DNA of 64,000 bases from Planococcus sp. MSAK28401 (GCF_018283455.1 NZ_JAAMTH010000009.1:62001-126000), one strand, 5' to 3'; shown: positions 24,466-33,450, counted from the first letter of the stretch. Notes: generated by a model from the letters alone, not told the origin. Numbers and translations: made by a program.

Positions 24466-27288
24466 TTATTTACCGCCTTTCCCCTTATTTGATGTGCTAT
24501 TGTGCTCAAGATCTTTTTCTACTCCATCCTGTAATTGCTGATAGAAGTTGTCGTGTTTTTTCGATATCACGCTTTCTTCATATGCCGCTTTCTCGCTTTT
24601 AGAAGTTGATTCATTTTCATTTACGTGGATACCGAATATCTCAACCTTTTCCTCTTCCCCGTTTTCTTCTGAATCAGCTTCTTCACTAGCATCTTGACCG
24701 AAGCCTAAGTCGAATACTTTCACTTCTTTTGGAATAGGCGGAGCGGCGGCTGGTGCACTAACAGCAGTCACAGTAGTTACTTCTTCAGCCGAACTAGCAA
24801 CAGCTTCTTGTGCCCGCTGTACTTGCTCTTTTTCATCTTGAACGTTACTTTCATCAGTTATCGGTTCGATTTCTGTATGCATTCCGTTTATATCAAAGTT
24901 TACTTTCCGTATGAGTGAAGAAGGAAGTTTATCAGTGGGGCGGGTATCGTGTGACATACGCGCAACTTGTTCTGCAATTACTTCTTCTCGCTTCACTTCC
25001 GGAGAAGTTTTGGAATCGGCTTGAACCTCTGCCTTTTCAATTGCTACGCTTTCTTCTACTTCGACAAGTTCAGAGTCTACTTCCTCAATAACTTTCACTT
25101 CTTCAGAATCCTTAATTACTTCAATTTCACCACGACGGTAACTTAACCACTCTTGAAGCGGCAACTCCCCTACTCGGATTTCTGCTGATTGAAAAGCTTC
25201 CGGTGGCAGGAAGTTCGCTTTAATTCGCTGTACAGGAATCGGCTGATTATTAACGACTATCTTCACAGCACAATTAAAAGCATCTTGAAACATGATTTCG
25301 CCTGGTGTCATAGATTGCTCCCGCTTTTTCGCATACGAGCTGCCACCTCGCGTTTGTGGATTGTCTTGGAGCGGGGAAACAGACATTTCGGTTTGTCCTT
25401 CATCGAAGACAATTTTCTCTCCGAACAGGTTACTAAAGTATTCTGCATCCATTGCTGGCACATCGCCGTAAACCATTCGATTTCGCATACCGGCAATAAT
25501 CGTCGTCATGTAATTTTCCCCATACGTATCAGCGAGCTGTGCGATTGTCTGCATGATCGTAGTGATAATGACTTTGTATTTACGAGACTGTACAGGGAAT
25601 TCGCTAAATGAATCATAGAAATAATCGGGTGCTTCATCGACCATAATGTGATGAAATGGAGAAACATCGTTTGGACGACGGAACGTAGCATTTTGAAGAT
25701 TCATCAATACAAGCTTTCCTAAAACTCTTGCAAGGTCAACTAATTGTCCTTTAGCTGTATTAACAAGGAGCACTCCCCCTTTAGCAAAGTGTTCGTCAAA
25801 ATCGAATTCACTTTCACCAAAGAGTACATTTCTAATATACGGGTTGGAACCTATATCGTTGAGGATGTTTCGCAAGCCTTGAACATACTCTGCCTTTGCA
25901 TCGTAGTATTGAACATTCCCCACGCCATCTGTTACCCAATTCTCTCCCCCCGCTCCTCGCTCTTTCTGTGGCAGGATGGTCAAGTCGAACCATTCGTCGA
26001 TACCCTGGATAATCTTCCAGTAATTCCGCTCCTGGCGTTCTTCAATTCCATCAATGTCTTTGGGAAGAGTTTTCTTCAGTTTTTCGTGCATTTTGTGCAC
26101 TAAGGTTGGATTGTTGTACATATCGATTAATGCCCCGAACGTTGGTTGCAAATCTGGATCGTGTAGCTTCAACAAATAGATATGCTGCTTCAAGTGATTT
26201 CGCTGCGCTTGCTCAAAGAAGAAGTTTCCGCTAGAGCCGGAATCATTCAACCCAGCAATAATTTGAGCGAATACCTCTGCTACCTTATCAACCGGTCCAC
26301 GCATAGGATTAATACTAGGTGTATTCGGATCTAATGGATTGATATACGTTATGGCTTCGTCTGGAATACCATGTGCTTTAACCAGTTGGAGGGTTTTCTG
26401 GCATAGATCATTCGAAGGCTCAATTACAGTTATCCCATTTAAATGGCGTCCTGCTACATCTTTTGATAAGTAATCATCCCGCTCCCGTAAAGATGGGAAT
26501 GCATTAATAAAACGTGTCATGTGATGCAAATCCTGATTGAGCATTGGCAGAGCAAGTGCTGCCGTTTTACCCGTACCAATCCCCCCTACTATCAGCGAGT
26601 TTAGGGAGCGGTCAAAACCAGGAATCGTCACCATTTCCTGATTCTTAATGGAGAGCCCCAATTCAACATCTGGCCAAATATCTACTTCTTCCAATTTGCT
26701 AAATTTCTGAAGCCATTTTCCTCTATATTCAAAGTTAAAGAAAGCTTTTTTCAACTCTTGATCATTCAATCCAAGCTCCGACATAAGGAAAAGGAGAACG
26801 AACCCCACAAATAGAATTGGCAAGGCAATCAGCATTAGATAAAAACCAGCTGTATGTTCAAAGAGAATTGACTCAATAAAATCATCGGTTGTGATTACAT
26901 TCTCCAGCCTATTCTCAAAGAATGGAATAACATACGAGTCTATTCCTCCCATTCCATAGGTAATTAATCCACTCCACCTTGCAACATGCATGAAGAAAAA
27001 GTTTAAGAGCCTTAGCCATTTTTTCTTGAATAGTTTTACCCTTGTGCTTATCAAGAAACCGAAATAGCCTATGGCACTGACACAAATTACTCCTAAAAGC
27101 GTAACGTGGTTATTAGTTCCAATCAGCCAAGACATATATGAAACTTCTTCACCGGTATACTGCTGCTGCAATAACCTAGCCGCTCTAATAGTGTAAAAGA
27201 TCGCGAAATACAAAGAAGTTGCCATACCAATTAAAGCGACCAGGAGCGGGATACGGGCTTTCCACTTTTTCCAGTTCACCTTTTTCAT
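24466..27288 (-). CDS. virD4: VirD4-type conjugative coupling protein
   Basis: A 940-aa type IV coupling ATPase. Three membrane helices lie at about 12-34, 60-82 and 148-170. The motor domain has Walker A GGIGTGKT at 235-242 and Walker B HHIMVDEAPDYFYDSF near residue 550, with ITTIMQTIAQLADTYGEN resembling the TraG/VirD4 motif that follows. The last 240 residues are an acidic, low-complexity extension rich in Glu and Val, probably for partner docking. It delivers the relaxase-bound DNA to the secretion channel. Its start overlaps the stop of the replication-relaxation gene by four bases. Confidence 0.93.
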   Translation of the reverse strand: MKKVNWKKWKARIPLLVALIGMATSLYFAIFYTIRAARLLQQQYTGEEVSYMSWLIGTNNHVTLLGVICVSAIGYFGFLISTRVKLFKKKWLRLLNFFFMHVARWSGLITYGMGGIDSYVIPFFENRLENVITTDDFIESILFEHTAGFYLMLIALPILFVGFVLLFLMSELGLNDQELKKAFFNFEYRGKWLQKFSKLEEVDIWPDVELGLSIKNQEMVTIPGFDRSLNSLIVGGIGTGKTAALALPMLNQDLHHMTRFINAFPSLRERDDYLSKDVAGRHLNGITVIEPSNDLCQKTLQLVKAHGIPDEAITYINPLDPNTPSINPMRGPVDKVAEVFAQIIAGLNDSGSSGNFFFEQAQRNHLKQHIYLLKLHDPDLQPTFGALIDMYNNPTLVHKMHEKLKKTLPKDIDGIEERQERNYWKIIQGIDEWFDLTILPQKERGAGGENWVTDGVGNVQYYDAKAEYVQGLRNILNDIGSNPYIRNVLFGESEFDFDEHFAKGGVLLVNTAKGQLVDLARVLGKLVLMNLQNATFRRPNDVSPFHHIMVDEAPDYFYDSFSEFPVQSRKYKVIITTIMQTIAQLADTYGENYMTTIIAGMRNRMVYGDVPAMDAEYFSNLFGEKIVFDEGQTEMSVSPLQDNPQTRGGSSYAKKREQSMTPGEIMFQDAFNCAVKIVVNNQPIPVQRIKANFLPPEAFQSAEIRVGELPLQEWLSYRRGEIEVIKDSEEVKVIEEVDSELVEVEESVAIEKAEVQADSKTSPEVKREEVIAEQVARMSHDTRPTDKLPSSLIRKVNFDINGMHTEIEPITDESNVQDEKEQVQRAQEAVASSAEEVTTVTAVSAPAAAPPIPKEVKVFDLGFGQDASEEADSEENGEEEKVEIFGIHVNENESTSKSEKAAYEESVISKKHDNFYQQLQDGVEKDLEHNSTSNKGKGGK

Positions 27289-28628
27289 AGAATGTTACCT
27301 TCACTTCTTGTAAAAGGCGTGGCCACTTTTGTAACAAGTGGTCGATAAACACCATCATCTCTAGTTGGAGCTTTCACTTCATCTATGCTAGAGATTATAA
27401 TTTCGCATTTAGGACTCAACGCAACTACGTCATTTGCAGCCGCTTCCGTATTTTCGTAAATCAAAAATAGTGAAGCCTTCATGCTAGTGGTAGTTGATTC
27501 ATTTACTCGCGTAACAATTCGCTTCACATTTGCTCTTGCTCGCTGATAAGACAATACAGATCCTTCTTCCATAAACAGCAAGACACCCATCTTCATGTTT
27601 CCAAGAGCTCGTATTTCAGCCAGGAGATCTAATTCATATTGGTCATCAACAATTAGCTTCTGTGATACCAGTTCGTTTTGGCTTATTAAAAATGTGAATT
27701 CAGCTGGGCTATTTTTGTTAGCGTGCATAATCCATTGATTCGCTTTATTTTTCATTTGTAAGCGCCCTACAGTAGATTGACGGCTAATGAGTTTATAGAG
27801 GATTTTTGGTGTCCTATTGGAAGGAGTAGCGAATATCTCTAGGCCCTCAGCCCATTCGCTGCTCTCTTTCATCGTTTCTTTGATTGAAGCAACCCTTCTA
27901 TCTCTGCTTCTTGATTCACCATCCGATCCATTTGTTAAACCTACAGAGAAAAACACTGTAATAGGTTTTTGAGATTTATTTGCCAATAAGTTGTAGCGAG
28001 CAATTTTGTTTTCGATTGTTCCCAAAGTCTGAGAACCACTATCTACTTCTATGCAAATAATGCGTTGGTCAGTTTCGTATATCCAGTCTGGGATTATCGG
28101 TTGTAACTCCCTGCCTTTAGAAACGGCGTCTATTAACGCATGATTCTCACCTCTATTGCTTCTTACATTAAGCGAATCAAAAGATTCTCCCCGCTCCCAC
28201 ATCAATCTGTACACTTCCATGAACAAAGAGTTTATTGCCATATTGTGTAAGGTAGGTATATTCACCAAATAAGAGTATTTCTTTTTGGATTCTATATCTT
28301 CTTGTGAAAATACCCCTTGGTTTGCTAATACTTCAATCCCTCTTACTCCTAAACGATAAGCATAATTAACAGGTCGGAAAATCTCTCTCTTTGGTTCTTT
28401 ATCATTCATTTGAAACAATATGCCACTAGCTACTAACTTTCCTAGACGATTCGTCACCTTATTCCCCTTCCGTTTGCCATTAGAAGTAATTTCGTAATAC
28501 TTATGCACGTTTCTAGCGTGAATAGACTTAAATTCATGAAGATGCTGTAGCAATTCCAACTCTTCGGGCGTTAAATGTACCCCGTTAAACCGCCCATCCT
28601 CTTTTAACTTTAAAACGTCGGTTCTCAT
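27285..28628 (-). CDS. Replication-relaxation family protein
   Basis: A 447-aa protein with an N-terminal winged helix (about 18-115: LTPEELELLQHLHEFKSIHA, VTNRLGKLVASGILFQM, YRLGVRGIEVLANQG) and a nuclease-like core containing PDWIYETDQRIICIEVDSG (about 185-203), a PD...E-x-D arrangement characteristic of replication-relaxation proteins (PF13814). The C-terminal 150 residues are less conserved. Such proteins accompany relaxases and coupling proteins in Gram-positive conjugative elements. It is the first gene of the virD4 transcript, after leader B3. It could be the relaxosome nuclease or an accessory protein; no classical MOB relaxase is in the window. Confidence 0.75.
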   Translation of the reverse strand: MRTDVLKLKEDGRFNGVHLTPEELELLQHLHEFKSIHARNVHKYYEITSNGKRKGNKVTNRLGKLVASGILFQMNDKEPKREIFRPVNYAYRLGVRGIEVLANQGVFSQEDIESKKKYSYLVNIPTLHNMAINSLFMEVYRLMWERGESFDSLNVRSNRGENHALIDAVSKGRELQPIIPDWIYETDQRIICIEVDSGSQTLGTIENKIARYNLLANKSQKPITVFFSVGLTNGSDGESRSRDRRVASIKETMKESSEWAEGLEIFATPSNRTPKILYKLISRQSTVGRLQMKNKANQWIMHANKNSPAEFTFLISQNELVSQKLIVDDQYELDLLAEIRALGNMKMGVLLFMEEGSVLSYQRARANVKRIVTRVNESTTTSMKASLFLIYENTEAAANDVVALSPKCEIIISSIDEVKAPTRDDGVYRPLVTKVATPFTRSEGNIL

Positions 28629-28645
28629 ATCCTATCTCCTTTCAA

Positions 28646-28706
28646 CAAAAAAACCCCGCCAAAAAGAAAGAGACTGGTGGCTCTTTTCTTCTGGCAGGGT
28701 GCTCCT
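28646..28706 (-). promoter_or_regulatory. Family B leader / attenuator, copy B3 (virD4 operon)
   Basis: In minus-strand orientation: AGGAGCACCCTGCCAGAAGA, a middle hairpin AAAGAGCC...GTCTCTTT, then GGCGGGGTTTTTTT. The stem is CCCTGCC with GGCGGGG; as in B1 and B5, the 5' GGAGCA part of the box is unpaired in the terminator yet conserved. Confidence 0.75.
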
Positions 28707-28733
28707 GATTTGTTGTCATTCATTTTGAAAAAA

Positions 28734-28742
28734 AGTATAGCA
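28734..28742 (-). promoter_or_regulatory. Extended minus 10 promoter for leader B3
   Basis: TGCTATACT on the minus strand, an extended minus 10 (TGnTATACT), about 28 bases before the GGAGCACCC box. The minus 35 region is weak, as usual for extended promoters. Confidence 0.6.
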
Positions 28743-28950
28743 TAGCTTCTAAATGGTGGCTATAAAATGTTCAAATAAAGCCTTGATTAACTGGAGAGAA
28801 ACAGCAATAAGGAAGTCCTTGAAATGCAGAGAAACTCATGATTCCCTAAAGTACTTTCTCTAGCAAATTAAGGGTTATCTATGGGGGGAGTAGTAGGCAT
28901 TGTATTTAGTTAAAAAAATGAGATTTGCCAGGCATTTAAAGGAATTTGGG

Positions 28951-29030
28951 TTACACACCCCCTAGTTACACACCCCTTTTCTATAACAGTTAAGGGTTGT
29001 GTTACTAGAGAGATATTTAGGGGTGTGTAA
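28951..29030. repeat. Direct and inverted TTACACACCCC repeats, possible oriT or operator
   Basis: TTACACACCCC occurs at 28951 and 28966 as direct repeats, and its complement AGGGGTGTGTAA at 29019-29030, giving an inverted pair with a loop of about 41 bases. A shorter relative, AAGGGTTGTGTTA, lies between. The stretch sits in the 1-kb gene-free gap between the divergent virD4/relaxation operon and tubR, where an origin of transfer or regulator site would be expected. The rest of 28750-29400 is AT-rich; an ACTGGA...TCCAGT hairpin with a T run lies near 29090-29137. Nothing else is seen. Confidence 0.45.
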
Positions 29031-29412
29031 ACAACCTAAAAAAAAGCGGCATTAAAACTCTATGGAAAACAAATTAATACTTCTGTGTTCACCGACAAAC
29101 TGGAGTCTTATAAGCTGCCGCTCCATTCCAGTTTTTACGAAAGTGTACTCAGTCTAAAAATCATATTTGCTGAACCTCATTGATATGCGTAAGAATTTCT
29201 ATCACGTATTAACGTCAGTTCGGCATTAAGAAAAGAAACGGCAGAGAAAGGACCACTTCTTTTGTTAGAAAATTTTGCACTGCTTATTTTGGATCATTTA
29301 ATAAAACAAGAAAATAAATACCGAATTGCTATTAAAAACAAAATCAATCAATCCTGTTATCAACGCTACATTAGATACTAATGCGATGGTTAATGCAATA
29401 GTTACATTAATT

Positions 29413-29588
29413 ATTACCGTAATAACTAATGTAATAACAAATCCTTATTTAAAAAGGTTTGTGAGCATTTTTCACAGTGTATATGATTCTAAAATACAAT
29501 TATTAAATGTGTTTATTTAGTATTACCGTAATAATTACCGTAATAAATAAATTGACACTACCGCATAGTTATGTAATGATTACCGTAC
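29413..29588. repeat. tubC: tubC-like iterons (ATTACCGTAAT) and tubRZ promoter region
   Basis: ATTACCGTAAT occurs at 29413-29423, 29522-29532 and 29534-29544, and ATTACCGTAC at 29579-29588; weaker relatives (GTTACATTAAT, CTAATGTAATA) lie near the first. A TTGACA at 29552-29557 between the last copies suggests a tubR promoter embedded in the sites. In known TubZRC systems TubR binds iterons of this kind upstream of tubR, both as centromere and as operator, so this array is the best tubC candidate. Confidence 0.65.
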
Positions 29589-29653
29589 AACGTTTTGAAT
29601 TATCGAATTCGAATTCATAAACGCAATTTAACTGGATGACCGGGGGTGATGAA

Positions 29654-29977
29654 TTGACACTTACTAAAGAAAACATATTTGAAACATTTAAAGTTCGAAT
29701 GTCAGATGAAAGCAAATTACTTTTCACCACTCTTTGGAATAATAAAGAAGCCATGGCCAAAGAACAGCTATGGAAAGCTGCTAATCTACAGAAGAAGAAA
29801 ATTAGACCTGACACTGATCAAGAGAAAGATTACATTAATTCCAGATACACGCTAGACATAAGTATAGCCAGGCTTGAAGGTGCGGGCTTGTTAGATGTTA
29901 AATCATACGGGAGAATACGAACCTACACTATCTCTTCGTTAGGACGCGAATTTTACGAGTATTTGAAAAAAAACTAA
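29654..29977 (+). CDS. tubR: TubR-like winged-helix centromere-binding protein
   Basis: A 107-aa (TTG start) or 113-aa (ATG at 29636) winged-helix protein: helices around LFTTLWNNKEAMAKEQLWKA, then a recognition helix and wing (DISIARLEGAGLLDVKSYGR, RTYTISSLGREF). I prefer TTG at 29654 because GGGGGTGAT lies just upstream, while the ATG has no site. The gene lies directly before tubZ, as tubR does in Bacillus plasmids, and directly after the iterons. TubR binds tubC and links it to TubZ filaments, and represses its own operon. The assignment rests on size, fold and context. Confidence 0.8.
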   Translation: MTLTKENIFETFKVRMSDESKLLFTTLWNNKEAMAKEQLWKAANLQKKKIRPDTDQEKDYINSRYTLDISIARLEGAGLLDVKSYGRIRTYTISSLGREFYEYLKKN

Positions 29978-29998
29978 TTAAGAAAGCGAGTGTTTATT

Positions 29999-31306
29999 AT
30001 GAGTTTTAAAAATGCAGTTTTTAGTAGTACAAAGATTAATACAAGCCTCAATTTCGGATTTATCGGATTAGGTATGGGCGGGAATTCAATTGCTGCAGCT
30101 TGTGCAGATATCTCTACTAATATACCGAACAAAAAATATCCTTACTCCGCATTGCTTATTAATACCAATCAAATCGATCTTGATAAAATCGAAGTGCAAA
30201 ACCCTGCTATCAATAAGTTACTGATTGGGAGCGGCCGAGGTGCAGGACGGAATATTGATTTAGGCGAACAAATGTATCTTGAGAGCGAAGGAGAAGTTCA
30301 AGAGCAGATTAAAAATCAGTTCAAGGATTCAGATTTCATTTGGATTGTAGCAGGCCTTGGCGGTGGTACTGGTACAGGTTCTATTATTCAAGCAATTGGT
30401 TCAGTAATGAAGTCAGGCTTCAAAGGTAAGTTCGGCTTAATTTTAACTTTGCCGCGAAAAAATGAAGGTTTGACTGTATTATCAAATGCAATTAAACGAT
30501 TGAAAAAAATCAATCAAGCCATGCAAGCACTAGGCTCAATGATTATTGTCGATAATCAAAAACTATTTGATCACTTTACTGAAACCAAATCTAATTCAGC
30601 ACTCATTTCTGATTATCTATCCTTTACTAACCAATTCATTGCTGAATCACTACACGAATTAAACGTTGTTACAGCAAGTTATAAGCCCGTAGGTGAAAAC
30701 CACTTTGACAGTTCAGAGTTTGAAAACCTAGTTAAGACGCCTGGCGTACTTCACTTCTCTAAGTTTTCTAAACCAACCTCTGATATTTCTACTTCTAAAG
30801 CTGAAGATCAAGTTAATGACTTCAAGGAAAACATTGTAGAAGGAATTTTGTCAGACGGATATGATTTGGGTCGTACTAAACGATTAGCCGTGAGCATACT
30901 TGCAGATGAAGCCACTAGCAATCGAGTCTTTAACTTTGGATTCACGAATGCAATTGAATCGGAAATTAATCATATTGCCCCTATCGCAAACGAAAAACCA
31001 ATTGCTTTTTATAATTATAATTACAAGAACATAAAAGATACTTACTTCTATTCGGTATTTGCTGGACTCCAATTACCTGAAAGAGTCAAAGCAATGATCC
31101 AAGAAAGCAACCGATTGCAAGAAGCTGAAAAACAAGCTGCCCTTCCAAGTAACGACGACATATTTGCTGATTTTGAGGAAGTTAAAGTTGCTGGTAACGA
31201 TGCTGAACTCGAATTCGAAGATATCTTTGGTAGCTCAAATGAAGAAGAAAGCTCTAAAAAAGAGAATGAAACGGAAGATGCTTTTGATATCCTGTTCAAA
31301 GATTAA
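29999..31306 (+). CDS. tubZ: TubZ tubulin/FtsZ-like plasmid partition GTPase
   Basis: A 435-aa GTPase. The tubulin signature GGGTGTGS is at 121-128; the T1-like GLGMGGNS at 23-30 and LTLPRKNEGL at about 151-160 also fit. The C-terminus (about 370-435) is acidic and unstructured, as in TubZ tails that bind TubR. Filaments treadmill and pull TubR-bound plasmids to the poles; in pXO1-like plasmids the homologue was once called RepX because it is needed for replication or maintenance. I chose the ATG at 29999, with AAAGCGAG upstream. A terminator follows at 31314-31350. Confidence 0.92.
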   Translation: MSFKNAVFSSTKINTSLNFGFIGLGMGGNSIAAACADISTNIPNKKYPYSALLINTNQIDLDKIEVQNPAINKLLIGSGRGAGRNIDLGEQMYLESEGEVQEQIKNQFKDSDFIWIVAGLGGGTGTGSIIQAIGSVMKSGFKGKFGLILTLPRKNEGLTVLSNAIKRLKKINQAMQALGSMIIVDNQKLFDHFTETKSNSALISDYLSFTNQFIAESLHELNVVTASYKPVGENHFDSSEFENLVKTPGVLHFSKFSKPTSDISTSKAEDQVNDFKENIVEGILSDGYDLGRTKRLAVSILADEATSNRVFNFGFTNAIESEINHIAPIANEKPIAFYNYNYKNIKDTYFYSVFAGLQLPERVKAMIQESNRLQEAEKQAALPSNDDIFADFEEVKVAGNDAELEFEDIFGSSNEEESSKKENETEDAFDILFKD

Positions 31307-31313
31307 AATTACG

Positions 31314-31350
31314 CCTACATGGAGATTAACTTCATGTAGGCCCTTTTTTA
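31314..31350 (+). terminator. Intrinsic terminator after tubZ
   Basis: GCCTACATG pairs with CATGTAGGC around a 10-base loop, followed by six or more Ts. It begins 8 bases after the tubZ stop codon. Confidence 0.88.
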
Positions 31351-31385
31351 AAATTTTCTTTCGCCAACCCGCGCCACATCTCAAT

Positions 31386-31650
31386 TTGTGCCCCACATGT
31401 GATCTGTGATGCTCTTGTGATGCTTCACAACTCTTAATTTGTGCCCCACATGTGAGCTGTGACGCTCTTGTGACGCTTCACAACTTCTAAATTGTGCTCC
31501 ACATGTGATCTGTGATGCTCTTGTGATGCTTCACAATTTGTAAATTGTGCTCCACATGTGACTTGTGACGATATTGTGATGCTTCACAACGATTAATTTG
31601 TGCCCCACATATGGGCTGTGATGCTCTTGTGATGCTTCACAATTTAACAA
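31386..31650. repeat. Five tandem 53-bp repeats between tubZ and the TubY-like gene
   Basis: The unit starts with GTGCCCCACATGTGA or a close variant at 31388, 31441, 31494, 31547 and 31600, exactly 53 bases apart. Each unit contains TGTGATGCTCTTGTGATGC and ends with TTCACAA, so it has both direct (TGTGATGC twice) and inverted (TTGTGA/TCACAA) half-sites. A diverged sixth copy lies at about 31719-31775. This is iteron-like and may be a second centromere, an origin, or the operator of the next gene. The rest of 31651-31851 is AT-rich. Confidence 0.85.
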
Positions 31651-31851
31651 CGTTCTTTGTTTTCTTTTTTAAAAATATGTGCTTATAAAACCATTGAAAT
31701 CAACGTTTCTCTTTTAAATCGTGCTCCACAAGTGACCTGTGAAGCCTTTGTGATGCACATATTGTGCACCATAAGTGCATCATAAATGCTTTATAAACAA
31801 CATTTTTAAGTTATGATATAAGTACAGCAGTAAAAGTTCGGAGGGGCAGCT

Positions 31852-32751
31852 ATGGAAAAGTTTACGAAGAAATGGTTATTGAGTGAGTTCAGTAAAGAAC
31901 TCCGCACTCGACTCAGTTTAATAACCGGCAATGAAGAAAAGGTGCACTATAATACAGTCACAAACTGGTTTAATTCGCTCGAATCCCAAAATATTCATTA
32001 CGTTCCTAAAATTGAGGATATTCGTCAATTCGATGAACTGGATCTTAAAATAGCATTGTTTATTATGGAAATGAGAAAAGAAAATTGGCAGCTAGACGCA
32101 ATATTTAAAATTATTCCTAGTAAATTTGATGTTAGATCACAAGAACCTCGAGTTATGACAGAAGAAGAAACTAAGCCTTATCGAGAAGGGGATTTACTCG
32201 AATATTTATATCAGAACCTCAATCAAATGGGAGAAAGAAATAAAACTCAAAATGTAGGAATTTTAAATTACCTTGAATTGAATAACAAAAGAAGTACCAA
32301 ATTAACTGAGCTTCAAAACTTGCAGCTTGGAAAAAAGGACTTACAAATTGATTTAACTCGATTAGAGAATAAACTCGAAAACATAGATTTACGGAAAGAG
32401 TATTTAGAAATTCTTTCACTGAAACAAAAAAGTGAAAATGTGGGAAGAACTAAAAATAAGGGATTCTTTGCAAAATTGTTTAGTGGCCCTGACTCTGATC
32501 AAGAAGAAGAAACAAAACCCGATGTTACCACTGAGCAATCGGATAAGCTTTCTAAACTAGATGAACAACAGAATCATCTTGAAACAGAAATGGCACGTAT
32601 TAAGAAAGAAATTGAGGATAAAGAAAAACAGATTAGTGTTCTTTCGAAAGATATCGAATCACACTACTCACAGCCGCTTATAAAGGCCAAAGAGAAATTA
32701 CTGATAGAAGCACAAGAGGAACTATTTGAGAAGGGAGAGAGCGATCTATGA
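31852..32751 (+). CDS. TubY-like HTH and coiled-coil protein
   Basis: A 299-aa protein with an N-terminal MerR-like winged helix (residues 1-85: KWLLSEFSKELRTRLSL, YNTVTNWFNSLESQNIHYV, FDELDLKIALFIMEMRKENW), two coiled-coil segments (about 145-205 and 235-290) separated by a linker with FFAKLFSGPD. TubY of TubZRC systems is described with an N-terminal HTH and coiled coil and sits near tubZ, so this is a plausible TubY; I have not compared sequences. The start is clear (GGAGGGGCAGCT before ATG). The 53-bp repeats lie directly upstream and may be its binding sites. It overlaps a 30-codon gene by four bases. Confidence 0.6.
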   Translation: MEKFTKKWLLSEFSKELRTRLSLITGNEEKVHYNTVTNWFNSLESQNIHYVPKIEDIRQFDELDLKIALFIMEMRKENWQLDAIFKIIPSKFDVRSQEPRVMTEEETKPYREGDLLEYLYQNLNQMGERNKTQNVGILNYLELNNKRSTKLTELQNLQLGKKDLQIDLTRLENKLENIDLRKEYLEILSLKQKSENVGRTKNKGFFAKLFSGPDSDQEEETKPDVTTEQSDKLSKLDEQQNHLETEMARIKKEIEDKEKQISVLSKDIESHYSQPLIKAKEKLLIEAQEELFEKGESDL

Positions 32752-32840
32752 AGATTCTAAGAGGGTTTGCTGCAGTTGAATACACTATAGCAGGAGCTTT
32801 GGCTATATTACTTCCTATCGCATATTTACTCGCACTTTAA
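32748..32840 (+). CDS. 30-aa membrane microprotein with pilin-like helix
   Basis: The ATG overlaps the TGA of the TubY-like gene (ATGA), a sign of coupled translation. The frame encodes MKILRGFAAVEYTIAGALAI and ten further residues ending in LLAL, a single hydrophobic helix. The phrase GFAAVEYT followed by a hydrophobic run resembles class III (Flp-type) pilin signals. A strong terminator follows, so the gene is the end of the transcript. Too short for certainty, but the overlap and terminator support it. Confidence 0.5.
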   Translation: MKILRGFAAVEYTIAGALAILLPIAYLLAL

Positions 32841-32856
32841 AAAAACTCAAAAGAAA

Positions 32857-32890
32857 ACCCCGAAGTTCCTAAGAACTTCGGGGTTTTCTG
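32857..32890. terminator. Terminator after the TubY-like operon
   Basis: AAAACCCCGAAGTTC pairs perfectly with GAACTTCGGGGTTTT around a 4-base loop. It lies 16 bases after the stop of the 30-aa gene and could work in both directions. Confidence 0.9.
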
Positions 32891-33373
32891 ACTTTTTCGG
32901 CCATAACATCACGAACACGTGATAATGAACCTTATTTAATTAACCTTATAATATCATTACTGTTTCAAGCTAGCAAGTGCTGATCATTCCAATAATACTT
33001 ATTTTCAGAATATGATTCGATTAGGCTAAAGTGTTTTTTAGAAAGATACCCATTTTTCCTACTTTAATTAATGTAGTGGTCCTGCTTTTACGCTTCGGCC
33101 TCTAGCAAGAAACTTGAAAACGAATAAAAGGCAACACGGACTTGTTTAGTTCTAAAGCATCTATTATGCCCGCTGCCTTACAACTTTAAACAAAATGTGG
33201 ACATCTTTTTTTCCAAATGCTATGCTTTAAGTGACTTCTTCGGCAACCAATCTATCTTATTCTGAATTTTTCTGGTTTTCATACAGAATTTTTGGGGTGA
33301 GGGATGGGTTTATTAAGGTGGATATCTCTGCCTTAGTATCAATAACATCGCGAGCACTTTACGTTTTTAGCCG

Positions 33374-33450
33374 AAAAAAAAGAACCTGCAAGTTGCAAGT
33401 TCTCAGGATCCAGTCCCCACTGGATCAATTAACATCAGAAATAAATCGCT
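33374..33450 (-). ncRNA. Candidate small RNA upstream of the rep-like gene
   Basis: On the minus strand two hairpins lie side by side: GATCCAGT-GGGG-ACTGGATC (33407-33426) and GAACTTGCAA...TTGCAGGTTC (33382-33402), the second followed by eight Ts, making a good intrinsic terminator. No minus-strand gene precedes it, so a short RNA of 70-110 bases is likely. It is transcribed away from the rep-like gene and could control replication. No convincing promoter was found. The rest of the gap 32891-33805 holds only the inverted repeat at 33711. Confidence 0.4.

Noticed and set aside
31386-31650. Tandem repeats considered as a CRISPR array
   Set aside because: The 53-bp units abut one another without unique spacers, and no cas gene is present.
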